Source: Candidatus Marithrix sp. Canyon 246
GTDB taxonomy: Bacteria > Pseudomonadota > Gammaproteobacteria > Beggiatoales > Beggiatoaceae
Direction of reading: 5' to 3'
NCBI RefSeq assembly: GCF_001723685.1
Contig: NZ_MCBX01000014.1
Coordinates: 1 to 60,744 of the forward strand
Length of the DNA stretch: 60,744 nt
Position 1 is the first letter of the stretch. Each line of letters opens with the position of its first letter. The notes below the pieces were generated by a model. That model saw only the letters and a list, made by a program, of their open reading frames with translations. It was not told the origin of the DNA and searched no databases. A program made the translations under genes and the position numbers. Below, piece by piece: positions 18,586-27,745 of the stretch.

Positions 18586-19992
18586 CTATTGTAAAAATAT
18601 TTTCAATTCACTCATATTAAAACTCTTAGCCAAAGCACAAACATGATCAACAAAGCTTTGTAATTCAGGTTGTTGTTCTAACAATGCTTGTGCTTGTTTG
18701 ATGATCGCACGAATATTACCAGTTCTAGCTATTTCAAATAATGCCTTTATTTGTTCTGCTGTGGGTTTGATCATTTCCTGATTTGATATAATAACATGAG
18801 TATCTTCACAACCAGTTAATGGAATTGTAAACCAAAAGCGACTACCAACATTAATCTCACTTTCTACATGTAATTCTCCACCCATAAGTTTGACTAGTTT
18901 TTTACTAATTGATAAGCCTAAACCAGTACCTTCAATATGATGACTTTGTTCTCCTACTTGTTGAAAAGCTAAAAATATTTTTTCTAAATTTTCTGCTGCA
19001 ATACCCTCTCCTGAATCTTCTACTTCAAAACTAATAAGATTGGTTTGAAAATTAACCTTAAAAGTAACTTGCCCTGTTTTAGTAAATTTAATAGCATTAC
19101 TAAGTAAATTTAGTAAAACTTGGCGTAATCTTTTTTGATCTACATTAACAAGAGAAGGTAATTTTGATACAGACTGATAAATTAATTTAATGCCTTTTTC
19201 TACTGCTTTTATCTCAAATAGATCTACAAAATATTGTAAAAAAGACTGTAAATGACATTCTGTTGGCATCAATTCTAATTTATCAGCCTCAATTTTAGAG
19301 AAATCTAAAATATCATTAATAAGAGTTAATAGATGTTCACCGCTACGATGTATGATTTGTATGCCTTTTTGTTGTTGTTCTGTCAGGCTTTTATCACGAT
19401 TTAATATTTGTGTATAACCTAAAATACCATTCAACGGGGTGCGAAGCTCATGACTCATATTAGCGATAAATGCACTTTTAGCATGATTAGCTGATTCCGC
19501 TAATTGTTTGCTTTGACGTAATTGTTCTTCTAGTAATTTACGTTTAGCAATTTCTTGTTTTAATTCTTCGTTTTGTTGATTGACATTTTTTAGTTTGTGG
19601 ATTGTTAAATGAGTTTTCAGGCGTGCTAATACTTCTTCAACTTGTACTGGTTTGGTAATATAATCGACTCCACCCAATTCAAAACCCTTAACCTTATCTG
19701 CTGTATTATCTAAGGCTGTCATAAAAATAACTGGAATATCCACAGTTTTTTTATCTGCTTTTAAACGACTACAGGTTTCAAAACCAGAAATTCCGGGCAT
19801 TACAACATCCAATAAGATAATATCAGGTTTTACTAATCGCGCTCTTTTTAAACCCATTTCACCATTACGAGCGATAATAATTTTAAAGCCTGATTCTTCT
19901 AATGAATCAACAACAACACCTATATTTATAGGGTTATCATCAATAATTAAAACCACATTTTTTTGATTAGTATTTGCATTAATTTGTTCCAC
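18586..19992 (-). CDS. Receiver-histidine kinase hybrid protein
   Basis: A 468-residue soluble signalling protein with an N-terminal receiver domain (phosphoacceptor Asp62 in ILLDVVMPG, Lys114 in TKP), a coiled-coil linker (residues about 132-170), then HisKA (phosphorylated His181 in NMSHELRTPLNG) and HATPase_c with N, G1 and G2 boxes (LSNAIKFT, VEDSGEGI, GTGLGLSI). It ends with an about 70-residue helical tail typical of kinases of this arrangement. There is no membrane segment or PAS domain, so input comes through phosphorylation of the receiver. It follows the repeat membrane protein by 29 bp, probably one operon. Confidence 0.92.
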   Translation of the reverse strand: MEQINANTNQKNVVLIIDDNPINIGVVVDSLEESGFKIIIARNGEMGLKRARLVKPDIILLDVVMPGISGFETCSRLKADKKTVDIPVIFMTALDNTADKVKGFELGGVDYITKPVQVEEVLARLKTHLTIHKLKNVNQQNEELKQEIAKRKLLEEQLRQSKQLAESANHAKSAFIANMSHELRTPLNGILGYTQILNRDKSLTEQQQKGIQIIHRSGEHLLTLINDILDFSKIEADKLELMPTECHLQSFLQYFVDLFEIKAVEKGIKLIYQSVSKLPSLVNVDQKRLRQVLLNLLSNAIKFTKTGQVTFKVNFQTNLISFEVEDSGEGIAAENLEKIFLAFQQVGEQSHHIEGTGLGLSISKKLVKLMGGELHVESEINVGSRFWFTIPLTGCEDTHVIISNQEMIKPTAEQIKALFEIARTGNIRAIIKQAQALLEQQPELQSFVDHVCALAKSFNMSELKIFLQ

Positions 19993-20021
19993 ATAAAAAA
20001 ACTTAGCAAAAGGGATACCTA

Positions 20022-20933
20022 TTATTGTTCAGCATCTGCTAAAAGTTGTTTTAATTCTACTAAGGCTGTTGATTGTGGATTTACCTTTTCGATGCTGGCA
20101 ATATAATTTTTGACTTTACTCAATCTTTTGTTCTCTAGTTCTATTTTTGCCCAGTCTATATACAGCTGTTCTATTGTTTGTAATCCGACATGTGCAGTTT
20201 CATTTTCTGCATCAAGTTCTAATACTTTTTGATAACAAGATAATGCAGTTCCTCTTTTACCAGAAGTTAAACTTCTGTTATCTAAATATCTTTTACAACG
20301 AGGTAATAGTCTAGCTGTTTCTACACGTTGTTTTAAATCAGCCAATATAGTTGATTCTGGATCAACTTTTTCTATACTAGCCATATAAGTTTTAACTTTA
20401 TTTAGTTTATTTCTTTTAAATGCCTTTTCTGCTAAACCTAGATAAACTTCTTCTATATTTTTTAATCCTTGAACAGCATCTTCATTATCAGCTTCAAGCG
20501 CGAGTACATCTTTATAACAAGATAATGCAGTCTTGCCGGTTCTGCTGGATGTTAAACGTTTTGCATCTAAATTTTCTTGGCATTGAGCTAATAATCTTGC
20601 TATTTTAGCTTTAGCTTGTATTTGTTGTTCTGTTAAAGCAGGTGGTTCAATTGGTTTAGGTGCTATGACTACAACTGATTCAGGTTTTGCTACTATAGTT
20701 TCTATTTCTTTGATTTCAGGTTCAGTGGGTTTCTGTTGTGTTTCGATTACAGTTTCATTTACTTGTGGTGTAGAAATCACTGGAGTTTCTGTATGATTTT
20801 GAAATCCAAAAAAAGCCGTTAATCCTCCTCCAATTAAAACACATAATACTCCAACTATTGTAAGTGATTGTGCAAGAACAGATCCACGCAAGCTCTGTTT
20901 ACTTTTGTTAAAATTTTTATATACCATAATCAT
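20022..20933 (-). CDS. Membrane-anchored protein with two about 95-residue repeats
   Basis: A 303-residue protein: cytoplasmic basic N-terminus, one membrane segment (residues about 20-46, rich in V, L, G), a Pro/Glu-rich linker, then two similar repeats starting IARLLAQCQENLDAKRL and ARLLPRCKRYLDNRSL. Each contains TALSCY(K/Q)(D/K)VLxLxAxNE and ends SIEKV(D/N)P(E/Q)S. The helical pattern resembles TPR-like scaffolds and each repeat keeps two Cys. It is transcribed just upstream of the hybrid kinase, so it may be its envelope-side partner. I do not recognise the family. Confidence 0.75.
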   Translation of the reverse strand: MIMVYKNFNKSKQSLRGSVLAQSLTIVGVLCVLIGGGLTAFFGFQNHTETPVISTPQVNETVIETQQKPTEPEIKEIETIVAKPESVVVIAPKPIEPPALTEQQIQAKAKIARLLAQCQENLDAKRLTSSRTGKTALSCYKDVLALEADNEDAVQGLKNIEEVYLGLAEKAFKRNKLNKVKTYMASIEKVDPESTILADLKQRVETARLLPRCKRYLDNRSLTSGKRGTALSCYQKVLELDAENETAHVGLQTIEQLYIDWAKIELENKRLSKVKNYIASIEKVNPQSTALVELKQLLADAEQ

Positions 20934-21011
20934 ATCCTTTTATATAGAACGTTGTTGTTGAAACATCTACAGTATTACATAATAATTTATTCAAGAAAAG
21001 AGGATTAAAGT

Positions 21012-21374
21012 ATGAAAATCAATTTAAAAATTAAGTTATCTTTGTTGTTGTTATTATTATTAATAGGATGTGGACCTATTTATAGTACTAAGTATCACTA
21101 TCAACCACCTAACAACCCAGACGGAAGAAAGTGTCTCTTTCAATGCGAAAATTATAGATTGCAATGTGAACAAATGGAAGATATGAGAGAAGAAGCTTGT
21201 GAATTTCGCGCTCAACAATTATGTTATGATAGAGAGGGTAATGAAATTAAAAATTGTTATAAACCAAGTTGTTATAGTAACTATAGCAGATGTGAACGTA
21301 TGTATAGAAGTTGTTATGAGGCTTGTGGAGGTGTAATAACACCTCATAGAGAATGTGTATTAGGCTGTAATTAG
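21012..21374 (+). CDS. Cys-rich small lipoprotein
   Basis: A 120-residue protein with a very hydrophobic leucine-run signal and lipobox LLIGC (Cys20, +2 Gly). The mature part has 12 further cysteines, many spaced CxxxC or CxxxxxxC (CLFQCENYRLQC, CYSNYSRCERMYRSCYEAC), consistent with six disulfides in the periplasm. RBS AGAGGA lies upstream. I do not recognise the family. Confidence 0.7.
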   Translation: MKINLKIKLSLLLLLLLIGCGPIYSTKYHYQPPNNPDGRKCLFQCENYRLQCEQMEDMREEACEFRAQQLCYDREGNEIKNCYKPSCYSNYSRCERMYRSCYEACGGVITPHRECVLGCN

Positions 21375-21453
21375 TGCCACTAGCAATTATTTCATGATAA
21401 AATCAGTATAATTTTTAATTTTTCCTTCTTCTAATATTAATATATATAATAAA

Positions 21454-23010
21454 ATGTCAAAAGTTACATGGCCTCATCAAGAGGCAAAACGTTTACGTGG
21501 TATTGCTTCAAATTCTGATAAAGCAATTATTTTTGAAACTGGATATGGACCTTCTGGTTTACCTCATATCGGTACCTTTGCCGAAGTAGCACGCACAACT
21601 TTTGTCATTAAAGCTTTAAAAGAAGCATTTCCAGAAGTTAAAATACGGCTAATTGCCTTCTCTGATGATATGGATGGTTTAAGAAGTTTGCCTGAAAATA
21701 TACCTAATCATGATACATTAGCTAAATTTTTAGGAATGCCATTATCTTCGATTCCAGATCCATTTGAACAAGCGTCCAGTTTTGCTGATTATATGAATGG
21801 ACAACTCAAACAGTTTTTAAATACTTACGGTTTTGAGTATGAGTTTTATTCTTCCACTCAATGTTACAAAGATGGTATATTTGATCAAGGCTTAAAAAAG
21901 ATCATGGATAATTATACCCAAATTAGAGAATTGTTTATCGCTACAATTTCTAAAGATAAAAGAGAAGCCTGGAGTCCATTTTTTCCAATTTGCGAATCTT
22001 GTGGCAAAATTTATACAACACGAGTTGTTAATGTTGATCCAGAAAATTATAGTTTAACTTATAAGTGTGATCAAGACAATTTTGAATCTTGTGGGCATGA
22101 GGCAACTACTATGATTACTGGTGGTAAAGTCAAAGTAGGTTGGAAGATTGATTGGGCATTACGTTGGGCTACATTTGGTGTCAATTATGAAATGTATGGC
22201 AAAGATTTAATGAGTTCTGCTAGTATGGCTGGTAAAATCTGTACTATCTTAGGAGGTAAGCCACCAGTAAATTATAAATATGAATTATTTTTAGATGAAA
22301 AAGGTGCTAAAATTTCCAAGAAAATTGGTAATGGAATATCAATGGAACAGTGGATGAAGTATTCACCTGTTGGTGCCTTATTAAATTTTTTACTTGCCAA
22401 TCCTAATAAAGCTAGACAAATGGGATTGCCAATTTTGCCGAAAATTGTTGATGAATATATCGACACACTGCGCAAACCACAAAATAATATAAATCATAAT
22501 TTATGGTTTATTAATAGTATCCAGCATGAATACGAAGTATCCAATTTAGATAAGAATGAAATTAGTTACAATTTGTTATCTAATGTAGCACAAAATTTAG
22601 GCATACGTGATGCTTCATTATTATACAAATATGCTTTAAAATATGATTCAACAGTAGCAGATAATGCAGATTTTTTCCGCTTGTTGTGTGAAAAAGTCGT
22701 TGCTTATGTAGAAGATTATGAAGCACAAATAGTAACAGAACCTTTAGAAATAGATAAGTCTTATTCTACTTATCTACCTGAATTAATAGAAATTATTGAT
22801 CATACAGATAACTTTGACGCTTTAGCGGGCGAAGATATTCAAGCCCTTGCCTTTATTATTCCTAAAAAATATGATCTGAATAAATCCCAATGGTTTAAAT
22901 TTCTTTATTCAGTATTATTAGGTAAAGAAAAAGGTCCGCGATTAGGTCCATTTTTAGGTATTTTAGGTAAAGAAAGTGTATTATCTATGCTACGTAAAAG
23001 CTTAAAATAA
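21454..23010 (+). CDS. lysS: Lysyl-tRNA synthetase, class I
   Basis: Charges tRNA-Lys with lysine. The 518 residues are of the class I (archaeal-type) enzyme: a Rossmann domain with the HIGH-type motif PHIGTF (residues about 37-42) after ETGYGPSG, a zinc-ribbon-like insertion with CESCG and further Cys pairs (about 178-215), and a KMSKS-type motif KISKK (about 288-292), followed by an alpha-helical anticodon-binding domain. Most gammaproteobacteria use the unrelated class II LysRS, so this gene stands out. It lies 24 bp upstream of the Ser/Thr kinase gene on the same strand. Confidence 0.93.
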   Translation: MSKVTWPHQEAKRLRGIASNSDKAIIFETGYGPSGLPHIGTFAEVARTTFVIKALKEAFPEVKIRLIAFSDDMDGLRSLPENIPNHDTLAKFLGMPLSSIPDPFEQASSFADYMNGQLKQFLNTYGFEYEFYSSTQCYKDGIFDQGLKKIMDNYTQIRELFIATISKDKREAWSPFFPICESCGKIYTTRVVNVDPENYSLTYKCDQDNFESCGHEATTMITGGKVKVGWKIDWALRWATFGVNYEMYGKDLMSSASMAGKICTILGGKPPVNYKYELFLDEKGAKISKKIGNGISMEQWMKYSPVGALLNFLLANPNKARQMGLPILPKIVDEYIDTLRKPQNNINHNLWFINSIQHEYEVSNLDKNEISYNLLSNVAQNLGIRDASLLYKYALKYDSTVADNADFFRLLCEKVVAYVEDYEAQIVTEPLEIDKSYSTYLPELIEIIDHTDNFDALAGEDIQALAFIIPKKYDLNKSQWFKFLYSVLLGKEKGPRLGPFLGILGKESVLSMLRKSLK

Positions 23011-23034
23011 ATAATTGACTAAGGTAATAAAATT

Positions 23035-24465
23035 TTGGAAGAGCAACAACACCGTAACGCACTCCCACAAGGCTTTTTACTCAATGAGTATAAAATTGAC
23101 TCCGTGCTTGGCAAACCGGGTGGTTTTGGTATTACCTATTTAGCTATGGATACCCATTTAGAACAATGGGTTGCAATTAAAGAATATTTGCCAAGTGATT
23201 TTGCTCTACGTGAAAGTTCTAGTAATAGTGTTCATGTTCAATCAACCTCCTATCAAGATTCATTTAATTGGGGTTTAAATTGTTTTATTGACGAAGCACG
23301 AGTTCTAGCCAAATTCAAACATAAAGCAATTGTAAGAGTATTACGTTATTTTGAAGCTAATAGCACAGCTTATATGGTAATGGAATATGAGGAAGGTCAA
23401 AGTCTTGCTGAATATTTAAAACAAAAACGTATTCTAACAGAAGAAGAATTATTAAGTCTAATTAATCCCTTATTAGAGGGATTAATGGAAATACACAGTG
23501 TTAATCTATTACATCGTGATATAAAACCGGATAATATATATATTCGTGAAGATAATACTACGGTATTACTTGATTTTGGTTCAGCTCGTTATGCAGTAGG
23601 ACAAAAAAGTCGTACTGTTACTAGTATTGTAACCCCGGGTTACGCGCCTTTAGAACAGTATGATAATGAAGGTATTTCCCAGGGTCCGTGGACAGATATT
23701 TATGGACTCGGGGCAGTTATGTATCAGGCGATTAGTGGTAATACTCCACCAGCGGCAACTCGTCGTGTCATGAAAGATCCAATGAATCCAGCTATTAAGA
23801 TAGGTAATGGTAAATATAAAGAAAATTTACTAGAGGCTATTGATTGGGCATTGCAACTTAATGAGGAAGATAGACCCCAGACAGTAGATCAATGGCGAGA
23901 TAAAATGTTTTCGCCTACAGCTCCTTCAACATTTTATCCATCTAAAGAAAAGTTATTTATTTGGAATACAGTCAGTTGGGTCAGTAATATCGTATTATGT
24001 CTTACTATTGGTGTATTATTATATGAAAATCATGGGCTTAATCAAGAAAGCAAACAAACTATAACACAAATTCAAAAGATTGAAATTGAACTTCAAAGCA
24101 AGCAAAAGAGTTTAGATAGAGCTTATAGTGATTATAAATGGGCTAAAGCAATATTAGAAAAAATCCAGAAATTTGATCCTGAAGTAGCTAAAGAACTAAC
24201 GGGTTTTGAAGAAGGTAAAAAATATTATGAACTCATAGGAGTTAAGGTTCATGACGTATTAAATGTGCGTGAATTTCCGGGACATCTTAATAAAAAAGTT
24301 ACCGAAATACCAGCCGCTGAAAAATGTATTGAATTTTCTGGTCATTATCGTCTATTAAAATCACAAATTTGGGTTAAAGTTAAATATAACAGCAGAGAAG
24401 GCTGGGTGAATTCAACTTATCTGGTAGAAAATGCAAAATGTTTTGAGGATAAAAATATTGAATAA
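23035..24465 (+). CDS. Membrane Ser/Thr protein kinase with SH3-like C-terminal domain
   Basis: A 476-residue Hanks-type kinase: glycine loop GKPGGFG (about 21-27), VAIKEY lysine, catalytic HRDIKPDN, metal-binding DFGSA and activation segment TPGYAPLEQY. One membrane segment follows (about 310-332, SWVSNIVLCLTIGVLLY), a periplasmic coiled coil (about 335-375) and a bacterial SH3 domain (about 405-465, LNVREFPG to GWVNSTYLV). The layout suggests an envelope sensor signalling inward. The start is TTG at 23035, preceded by AAGG; no ATG lies between it and the kinase core. Confidence 0.9.
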   Translation: MEEQQHRNALPQGFLLNEYKIDSVLGKPGGFGITYLAMDTHLEQWVAIKEYLPSDFALRESSSNSVHVQSTSYQDSFNWGLNCFIDEARVLAKFKHKAIVRVLRYFEANSTAYMVMEYEEGQSLAEYLKQKRILTEEELLSLINPLLEGLMEIHSVNLLHRDIKPDNIYIREDNTTVLLDFGSARYAVGQKSRTVTSIVTPGYAPLEQYDNEGISQGPWTDIYGLGAVMYQAISGNTPPAATRRVMKDPMNPAIKIGNGKYKENLLEAIDWALQLNEEDRPQTVDQWRDKMFSPTAPSTFYPSKEKLFIWNTVSWVSNIVLCLTIGVLLYENHGLNQESKQTITQIQKIEIELQSKQKSLDRAYSDYKWAKAILEKIQKFDPEVAKELTGFEEGKKYYELIGVKVHDVLNVREFPGHLNKKVTEIPAAEKCIEFSGHYRLLKSQIWVKVKYNSREGWVNSTYLVENAKCFEDKNIE

Positions 24466-24480
24466 AATTAATCAGTTCAA

Positions 24481-24580
24481 TGGTGGGTTTCGCTATCGCT
24501 CTACCCCACCCTACAAAACTATAATAATGTATTATCATGTCTTTTATGTAGGGTGGGTAGAGTGTAAACGAAACCCACCA
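24481..24580. repeat. GTAGGGTGGG palindromic element, copy 1
   Basis: Inverted arms TGGTGGGTTTCGCT...ACCCCACCCTAC (24481-24514) and GTAGGGTGGGTAGAG...GAAACCCACCA (24548-24580) around an AT-rich centre. The same arms occur at 47037-47132. Similar palindromes are widespread in Beggiatoa-like and cyanobacterial genomes (recalled, not searched). The element sits at the 5' end of the M23 gene. Confidence 0.85.
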
Positions 24581-25534
24581 AAATGGTCTATAATAAAATT
24601 CATTCTTAAGTGCTTACTAATTTGTCTATTACCTATAAATAGTTTTGCTACTGGATGGATAGAAAATATATCTTTTGAAAATTCCAAAATAAATATTCAT
24701 CATCATGATTGTCAAATCAAAGAAACAATAGAAACAAGCTATAAGCTAATTATAAAAATAGGCAATTGTTTCAGTAAAGCTGGAATAATTAAAATTAAAC
24801 ATCCTAATTTACAACAAATTCATTGGGCACAACATGATCACCGTCAACAAACAGTTTGGGTAGTTGCTACTTTTGCTATTCCTAATTATCAATTTGCAAG
24901 GATTAAATTATCTTCTACTGTTGATCAAATTTCTATATCCAATAACAATAAAACTATGTTTTTACTGAAGGGTATTAGATTTCAAATACCATTAGAAAAT
25001 ATGGATATAGAAAAATTTATTGACAGATCAATTGGATATATACCTAAATTTTTAGTAAAAGATGGTTTACCTCATTTTGGTTCCAAACGCGATGATTGGA
25101 AACGCAAAACTAGAAAACATAAAGGTTATGATATATACGTTAATAATGTTAATGTTATTGCAGCCGCTGATGGAATAGTTACTAAAGTCAGAACAACTAG
25201 TAGAGCGGGCTTATATGTAAAATTACGTCATGCTGCAAAAATATATACACTTTATATTCATTTAACCAGTGCTAGAGTTAAACGTGGGCAAGCAGTTAAA
25301 CGTGGGCAGATTCTTGGTAGAATTGATGGAGCATCTGGCAATGCAATCGAGGCTCAATTACATTTTGAAATTAAACCATATAATAAAAGCATAAATCCAT
25401 TAGCCTTAATTGAAAATTATTATGATAGTAATCATTTAATTATTGAAAAAATTCGCTATAATAAACAATTACTAACAACAAGTATTAGAACGAGAAATAT
25501 CGCAGTTAGAAATTTTCTTCAGTCCCATAGATAG
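24527..25534 (+). CDS. M23/LytM-like envelope protein, start supplied by a palindromic element
   Basis: A 335-residue exported protein. The signal-like segment IIKFILKCLLICLLPINSFA ends near residue 48, followed by a beta-rich N-terminal domain and a C-terminal M23 fold (about 180-310): HKGYD (zinc His/Asp), YIHL and QLHFEIK. In active LytM enzymes the last motif is HxHFE; here the first His is Gln, so hydrolysis may be lost and the protein may act as an amidase activator. The only ATG before the signal segment (24527) lies inside the palindromic repeat at 24481-24580, meaning the insertion replaced or extended the original N-terminus. The native start is uncertain. Confidence 0.7.
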   Translation: MYYHVFYVGWVECKRNPPKWSIIKFILKCLLICLLPINSFATGWIENISFENSKINIHHHDCQIKETIETSYKLIIKIGNCFSKAGIIKIKHPNLQQIHWAQHDHRQQTVWVVATFAIPNYQFARIKLSSTVDQISISNNNKTMFLLKGIRFQIPLENMDIEKFIDRSIGYIPKFLVKDGLPHFGSKRDDWKRKTRKHKGYDIYVNNVNVIAAADGIVTKVRTTSRAGLYVKLRHAAKIYTLYIHLTSARVKRGQAVKRGQILGRIDGASGNAIEAQLHFEIKPYNKSINPLALIENYYDSNHLIIEKIRYNKQLLTTSIRTRNIAVRNFLQSHR

Positions 25535-25598
25535 GCATCTATATTGCATATTATTAGAAACTATAACGATTACTACTTACCTAGTAAGGTTATAGTGA

Positions 25599-25632
25599 GG
25601 TGCTTTAAATGTTGGTCACATTTAAAGACACC
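25599..25632. terminator. Hairpin between convergent genes
   Basis: Stem GGTG-CTTTAAATG (25599-25611) pairs with CATTTAAAG-A-CACC (25619-25632) with one bulge and a 7-nt loop, then a pyrimidine-rich run. It lies between the M23 stop and the convergent CBS gene, fitting a terminator for the plus-strand unit. Confidence 0.5.
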
Positions 25633-25653
25633 TTCTCTTATTTCCTCTCTTCA

Positions 25654-26100
25654 TCAGCCAGTAAAATTTTTCATAAAAATAGCTCGATGAATATCACCTA
25701 AACTCAACATTCCAACCAATTTCTCTCCTTCAGCAACTGGAATACGTCGAAAATTATTTCGTGCCATAATAGACACAGCTTTTAAAATAGGTACATCAGG
25801 ACTAAGGGTGATAACACCTTTAATCATTAAATCAGAAGCTTGTAGTGGTAGTACTTTTTTATAATCATTTTCCATCGCTTCAAAATCAATGGCTTCCATA
25901 TTTGCCATTATATCTTTGATACTTGGAAATAAATAACGTAAAACATCGCGTTCTGCAATAAAACCTACTAATTTTTGATTATCATCAACCACAGGTAAAC
26001 CACTATAACGCTTTAGACACATCAAAGATGTAACTTCTTGTAAACTTGTATCGGCTTTAACGGTTTTAACTGGATCAGTCATTACATCTTTTACTAACAT
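25654..26100 (-). CDS. CBS-pair domain protein
   Basis: A 148-residue soluble protein made of two CBS motifs: VKDVMTDPVKTV at the N-terminus with GLPVVDDNQKLVGFIAERDV, and ASDLMIKGVITL with FRRIPVAEGEKLVGMLSLGD. CBS pairs bind adenosyl ligands and regulate partners. The start is ATG 26100 with AAAGGAAA upstream; an in-frame upstream start at 26157 would overlap the preceding gene and lacks an RBS. It lies 31 bp after the coiled-coil membrane protein. Confidence 0.88.
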   Translation of the reverse strand: MLVKDVMTDPVKTVKADTSLQEVTSLMCLKRYSGLPVVDDNQKLVGFIAERDVLRYLFPSIKDIMANMEAIDFEAMENDYKKVLPLQASDLMIKGVITLSPDVPILKAVSIMARNNFRRIPVAEGEKLVGMLSLGDIHRAIFMKNFTG

Positions 26101-26131
26101 AATTATTTTTTCCTTTATAATTTTTTGTATT

Positions 26132-26758
26132 TTACCAAGGCATAAAGTTATTTGCAAATGACATTGGACGTGAAAACTTGGACATATTATGATTCATGCT
26201 ATTTAAATTATGTCGCATTGTTTGCATAGAATCATCCATATTTACAATTGATGTACCAATTCTTTTGATTGAACTATTCATACTTCCTATCGAATTATCC
26301 ATTTTTGCAATTGATTGATCCATTCTCTTTATCATTTTATCCATATGCGACATTGTATGCACAATGTGTTTCATGGATTTATCCATTGATGGTAGTGTAT
26401 CTAATTTGACAGAAATATCTTTCATAGTAACTGTCATAATTTGAAATTGTCCAGACATAATTAAAATTTGTTCAGACAAAGTACTAATGCTATTAGTCAT
26501 AGATTCCATATGTTCTCCCATCTTAGAATCCATACTGTTTGCCATAGAAGACATATCAGCAGTTAAACTATAAATGAGAAAAAATCCATAAGCAGCTAAG
26601 ATTACAAAAGCAAACATTGCAGGATAAACAATGATCTCCCATCGTCTTGTACTTTCCTGAAAATGTCCAACAAATTGTTCCATTTTGCTATTGCTAATAG
26701 CAGCTCCACACTCCATCATTGTGATTGGCTTTTTTTTAGGAGGTGATTCAGTGTTCAT
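26132..26758 (-). CDS. Met-rich coiled-coil membrane protein
   Basis: A 208-residue protein with one membrane segment (residues about 42-66), then about 120 residues of heptad-like repeats rich in Met, Ser, Asp and Ile (DKMIKRMDQSIAKMDNSIG and similar), and an end segment FSRPMSFANNFMPW. The pattern predicts a long extracytoplasmic coiled coil with Met at core positions, which might suit metal or redox contact, though that is speculation. Operon partner of the CBS protein. Family not recognised. Confidence 0.75.
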   Translation of the reverse strand: MNTESPPKKKPITMMECGAAISNSKMEQFVGHFQESTRRWEIIVYPAMFAFVILAAYGFFLIYSLTADMSSMANSMDSKMGEHMESMTNSISTLSEQILIMSGQFQIMTVTMKDISVKLDTLPSMDKSMKHIVHTMSHMDKMIKRMDQSIAKMDNSIGSMNSSIKRIGTSIVNMDDSMQTMRHNLNSMNHNMSKFSRPMSFANNFMPW

Positions 26759-26784
26759 AAAATTAATTCCTTATAATTAATTCC

Positions 26785-26812
26785 TTGTAAAAAAACTTAT
26801 CTATGCTACACT
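26785..26812 (+). promoter_or_regulatory. Possible promoter of dapA
   Basis: TTGTAA (26785-26790), 16-bp spacer, TACACT (26807-26812); each box matches the sigma-70 consensus at four of six positions. The dapA ATG is 57 bp further on, with AAAGGAG before it. Confidence 0.4.
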
Positions 26813-26869
26813 ATTTTGTGAAAAATTTCAGGAGTACCTAACAAATATAGTATTATAAAGGAGCAAAAA

Positions 26870-27745
26870 ATGTTTCAAGGCAGCATGGTTGCATTAGTTA
26901 CACCAATGGATCAAGACGGTAATATTGATGAATTAAGTTTGCGTAATTTAATAGATTATCATGTGGATAATCAAACAGATGCAATTGTAGCAGTTGGTAC
27001 TACTGGCGAATCGGCAACTCTTAATCATGATGAGCATTGTCGAGTTATTCGTATTGCTGTAGAACAAGCCGCTGGTAGAATACCAGTAATTGCTGGCACC
27101 GGTTCAAATTCTACTGATGAAGCTATAGAATACACTAATTGTGCTAAAAAAGTAGGAGCTGATGCTTGTTTATTAGTAACTCCTTATTATAATAAGCCTA
27201 CACAAGAAGGTTTATATCAACATTATAAGAAAATAGCAGAGGCTGTTAATATTCCTCAATTGCTTTATAATGTACCCGGGCGTACCGCTTGCGATATGTT
27301 ACCTGCTACAGTTAAACGTTTAGCTGAAATAAATAATATTATTGGTATTAAAGAAGCTGTAGGTGAAATCACTAGAATACGTGAATTATTAGAATTAGCT
27401 AATGATCATTTTGCTATTTATAGTGGTGATGATGCAACAGCATTGCAATTAATATTACTGGGTGGTAAAGGTACAATTTCTGTCACAGCGAATGTTGCTC
27501 CTCAAGCAATGCACGATATGTGTCATTTAGCATTATCTGGTAATCGTGATGAAGCCGAAGCGATTAATCAAAATTTAATGAGTCTTCATCAGAATTTATT
27601 TGTTGAAGCTAATCCTATTCCAGTTAAATGGGCATTAAATAAAATGGGTTTAATTCCAGAAGGAATTCGTTTACCATTAACAATATTGTCTGAACAATAT
27701 CATGAGATTGTTACACAAGCTATACAAGATCAACATGTCAATTAA
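26870..27745 (+). CDS. dapA: 4-Hydroxy-tetrahydrodipicolinate synthase
   Basis: Condenses pyruvate with aspartate semialdehyde, the first step of the diaminopimelate/lysine branch. It has 291 residues. Schiff-base Lys161 (GIKEAVG), Tyr133 (LLYNVPGRT) and the GTTGES loop with Thr44 are all present. It is followed, as in many gammaproteobacteria, by bamC, but here a small lipoprotein gene carrying a group II intron lies between. The end overlaps the start of the small lipoprotein gene by 11 bases. Confidence 0.98.
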   Translation: MFQGSMVALVTPMDQDGNIDELSLRNLIDYHVDNQTDAIVAVGTTGESATLNHDEHCRVIRIAVEQAAGRIPVIAGTGSNSTDEAIEYTNCAKKVGADACLLVTPYYNKPTQEGLYQHYKKIAEAVNIPQLLYNVPGRTACDMLPATVKRLAEINNIIGIKEAVGEITRIRELLELANDHFAIYSGDDATALQLILLGGKGTISVTANVAPQAMHDMCHLALSGNRDEAEAINQNLMSLHQNLFVEANPIPVKWALNKMGLIPEGIRLPLTILSEQYHEIVTQAIQDQHVN

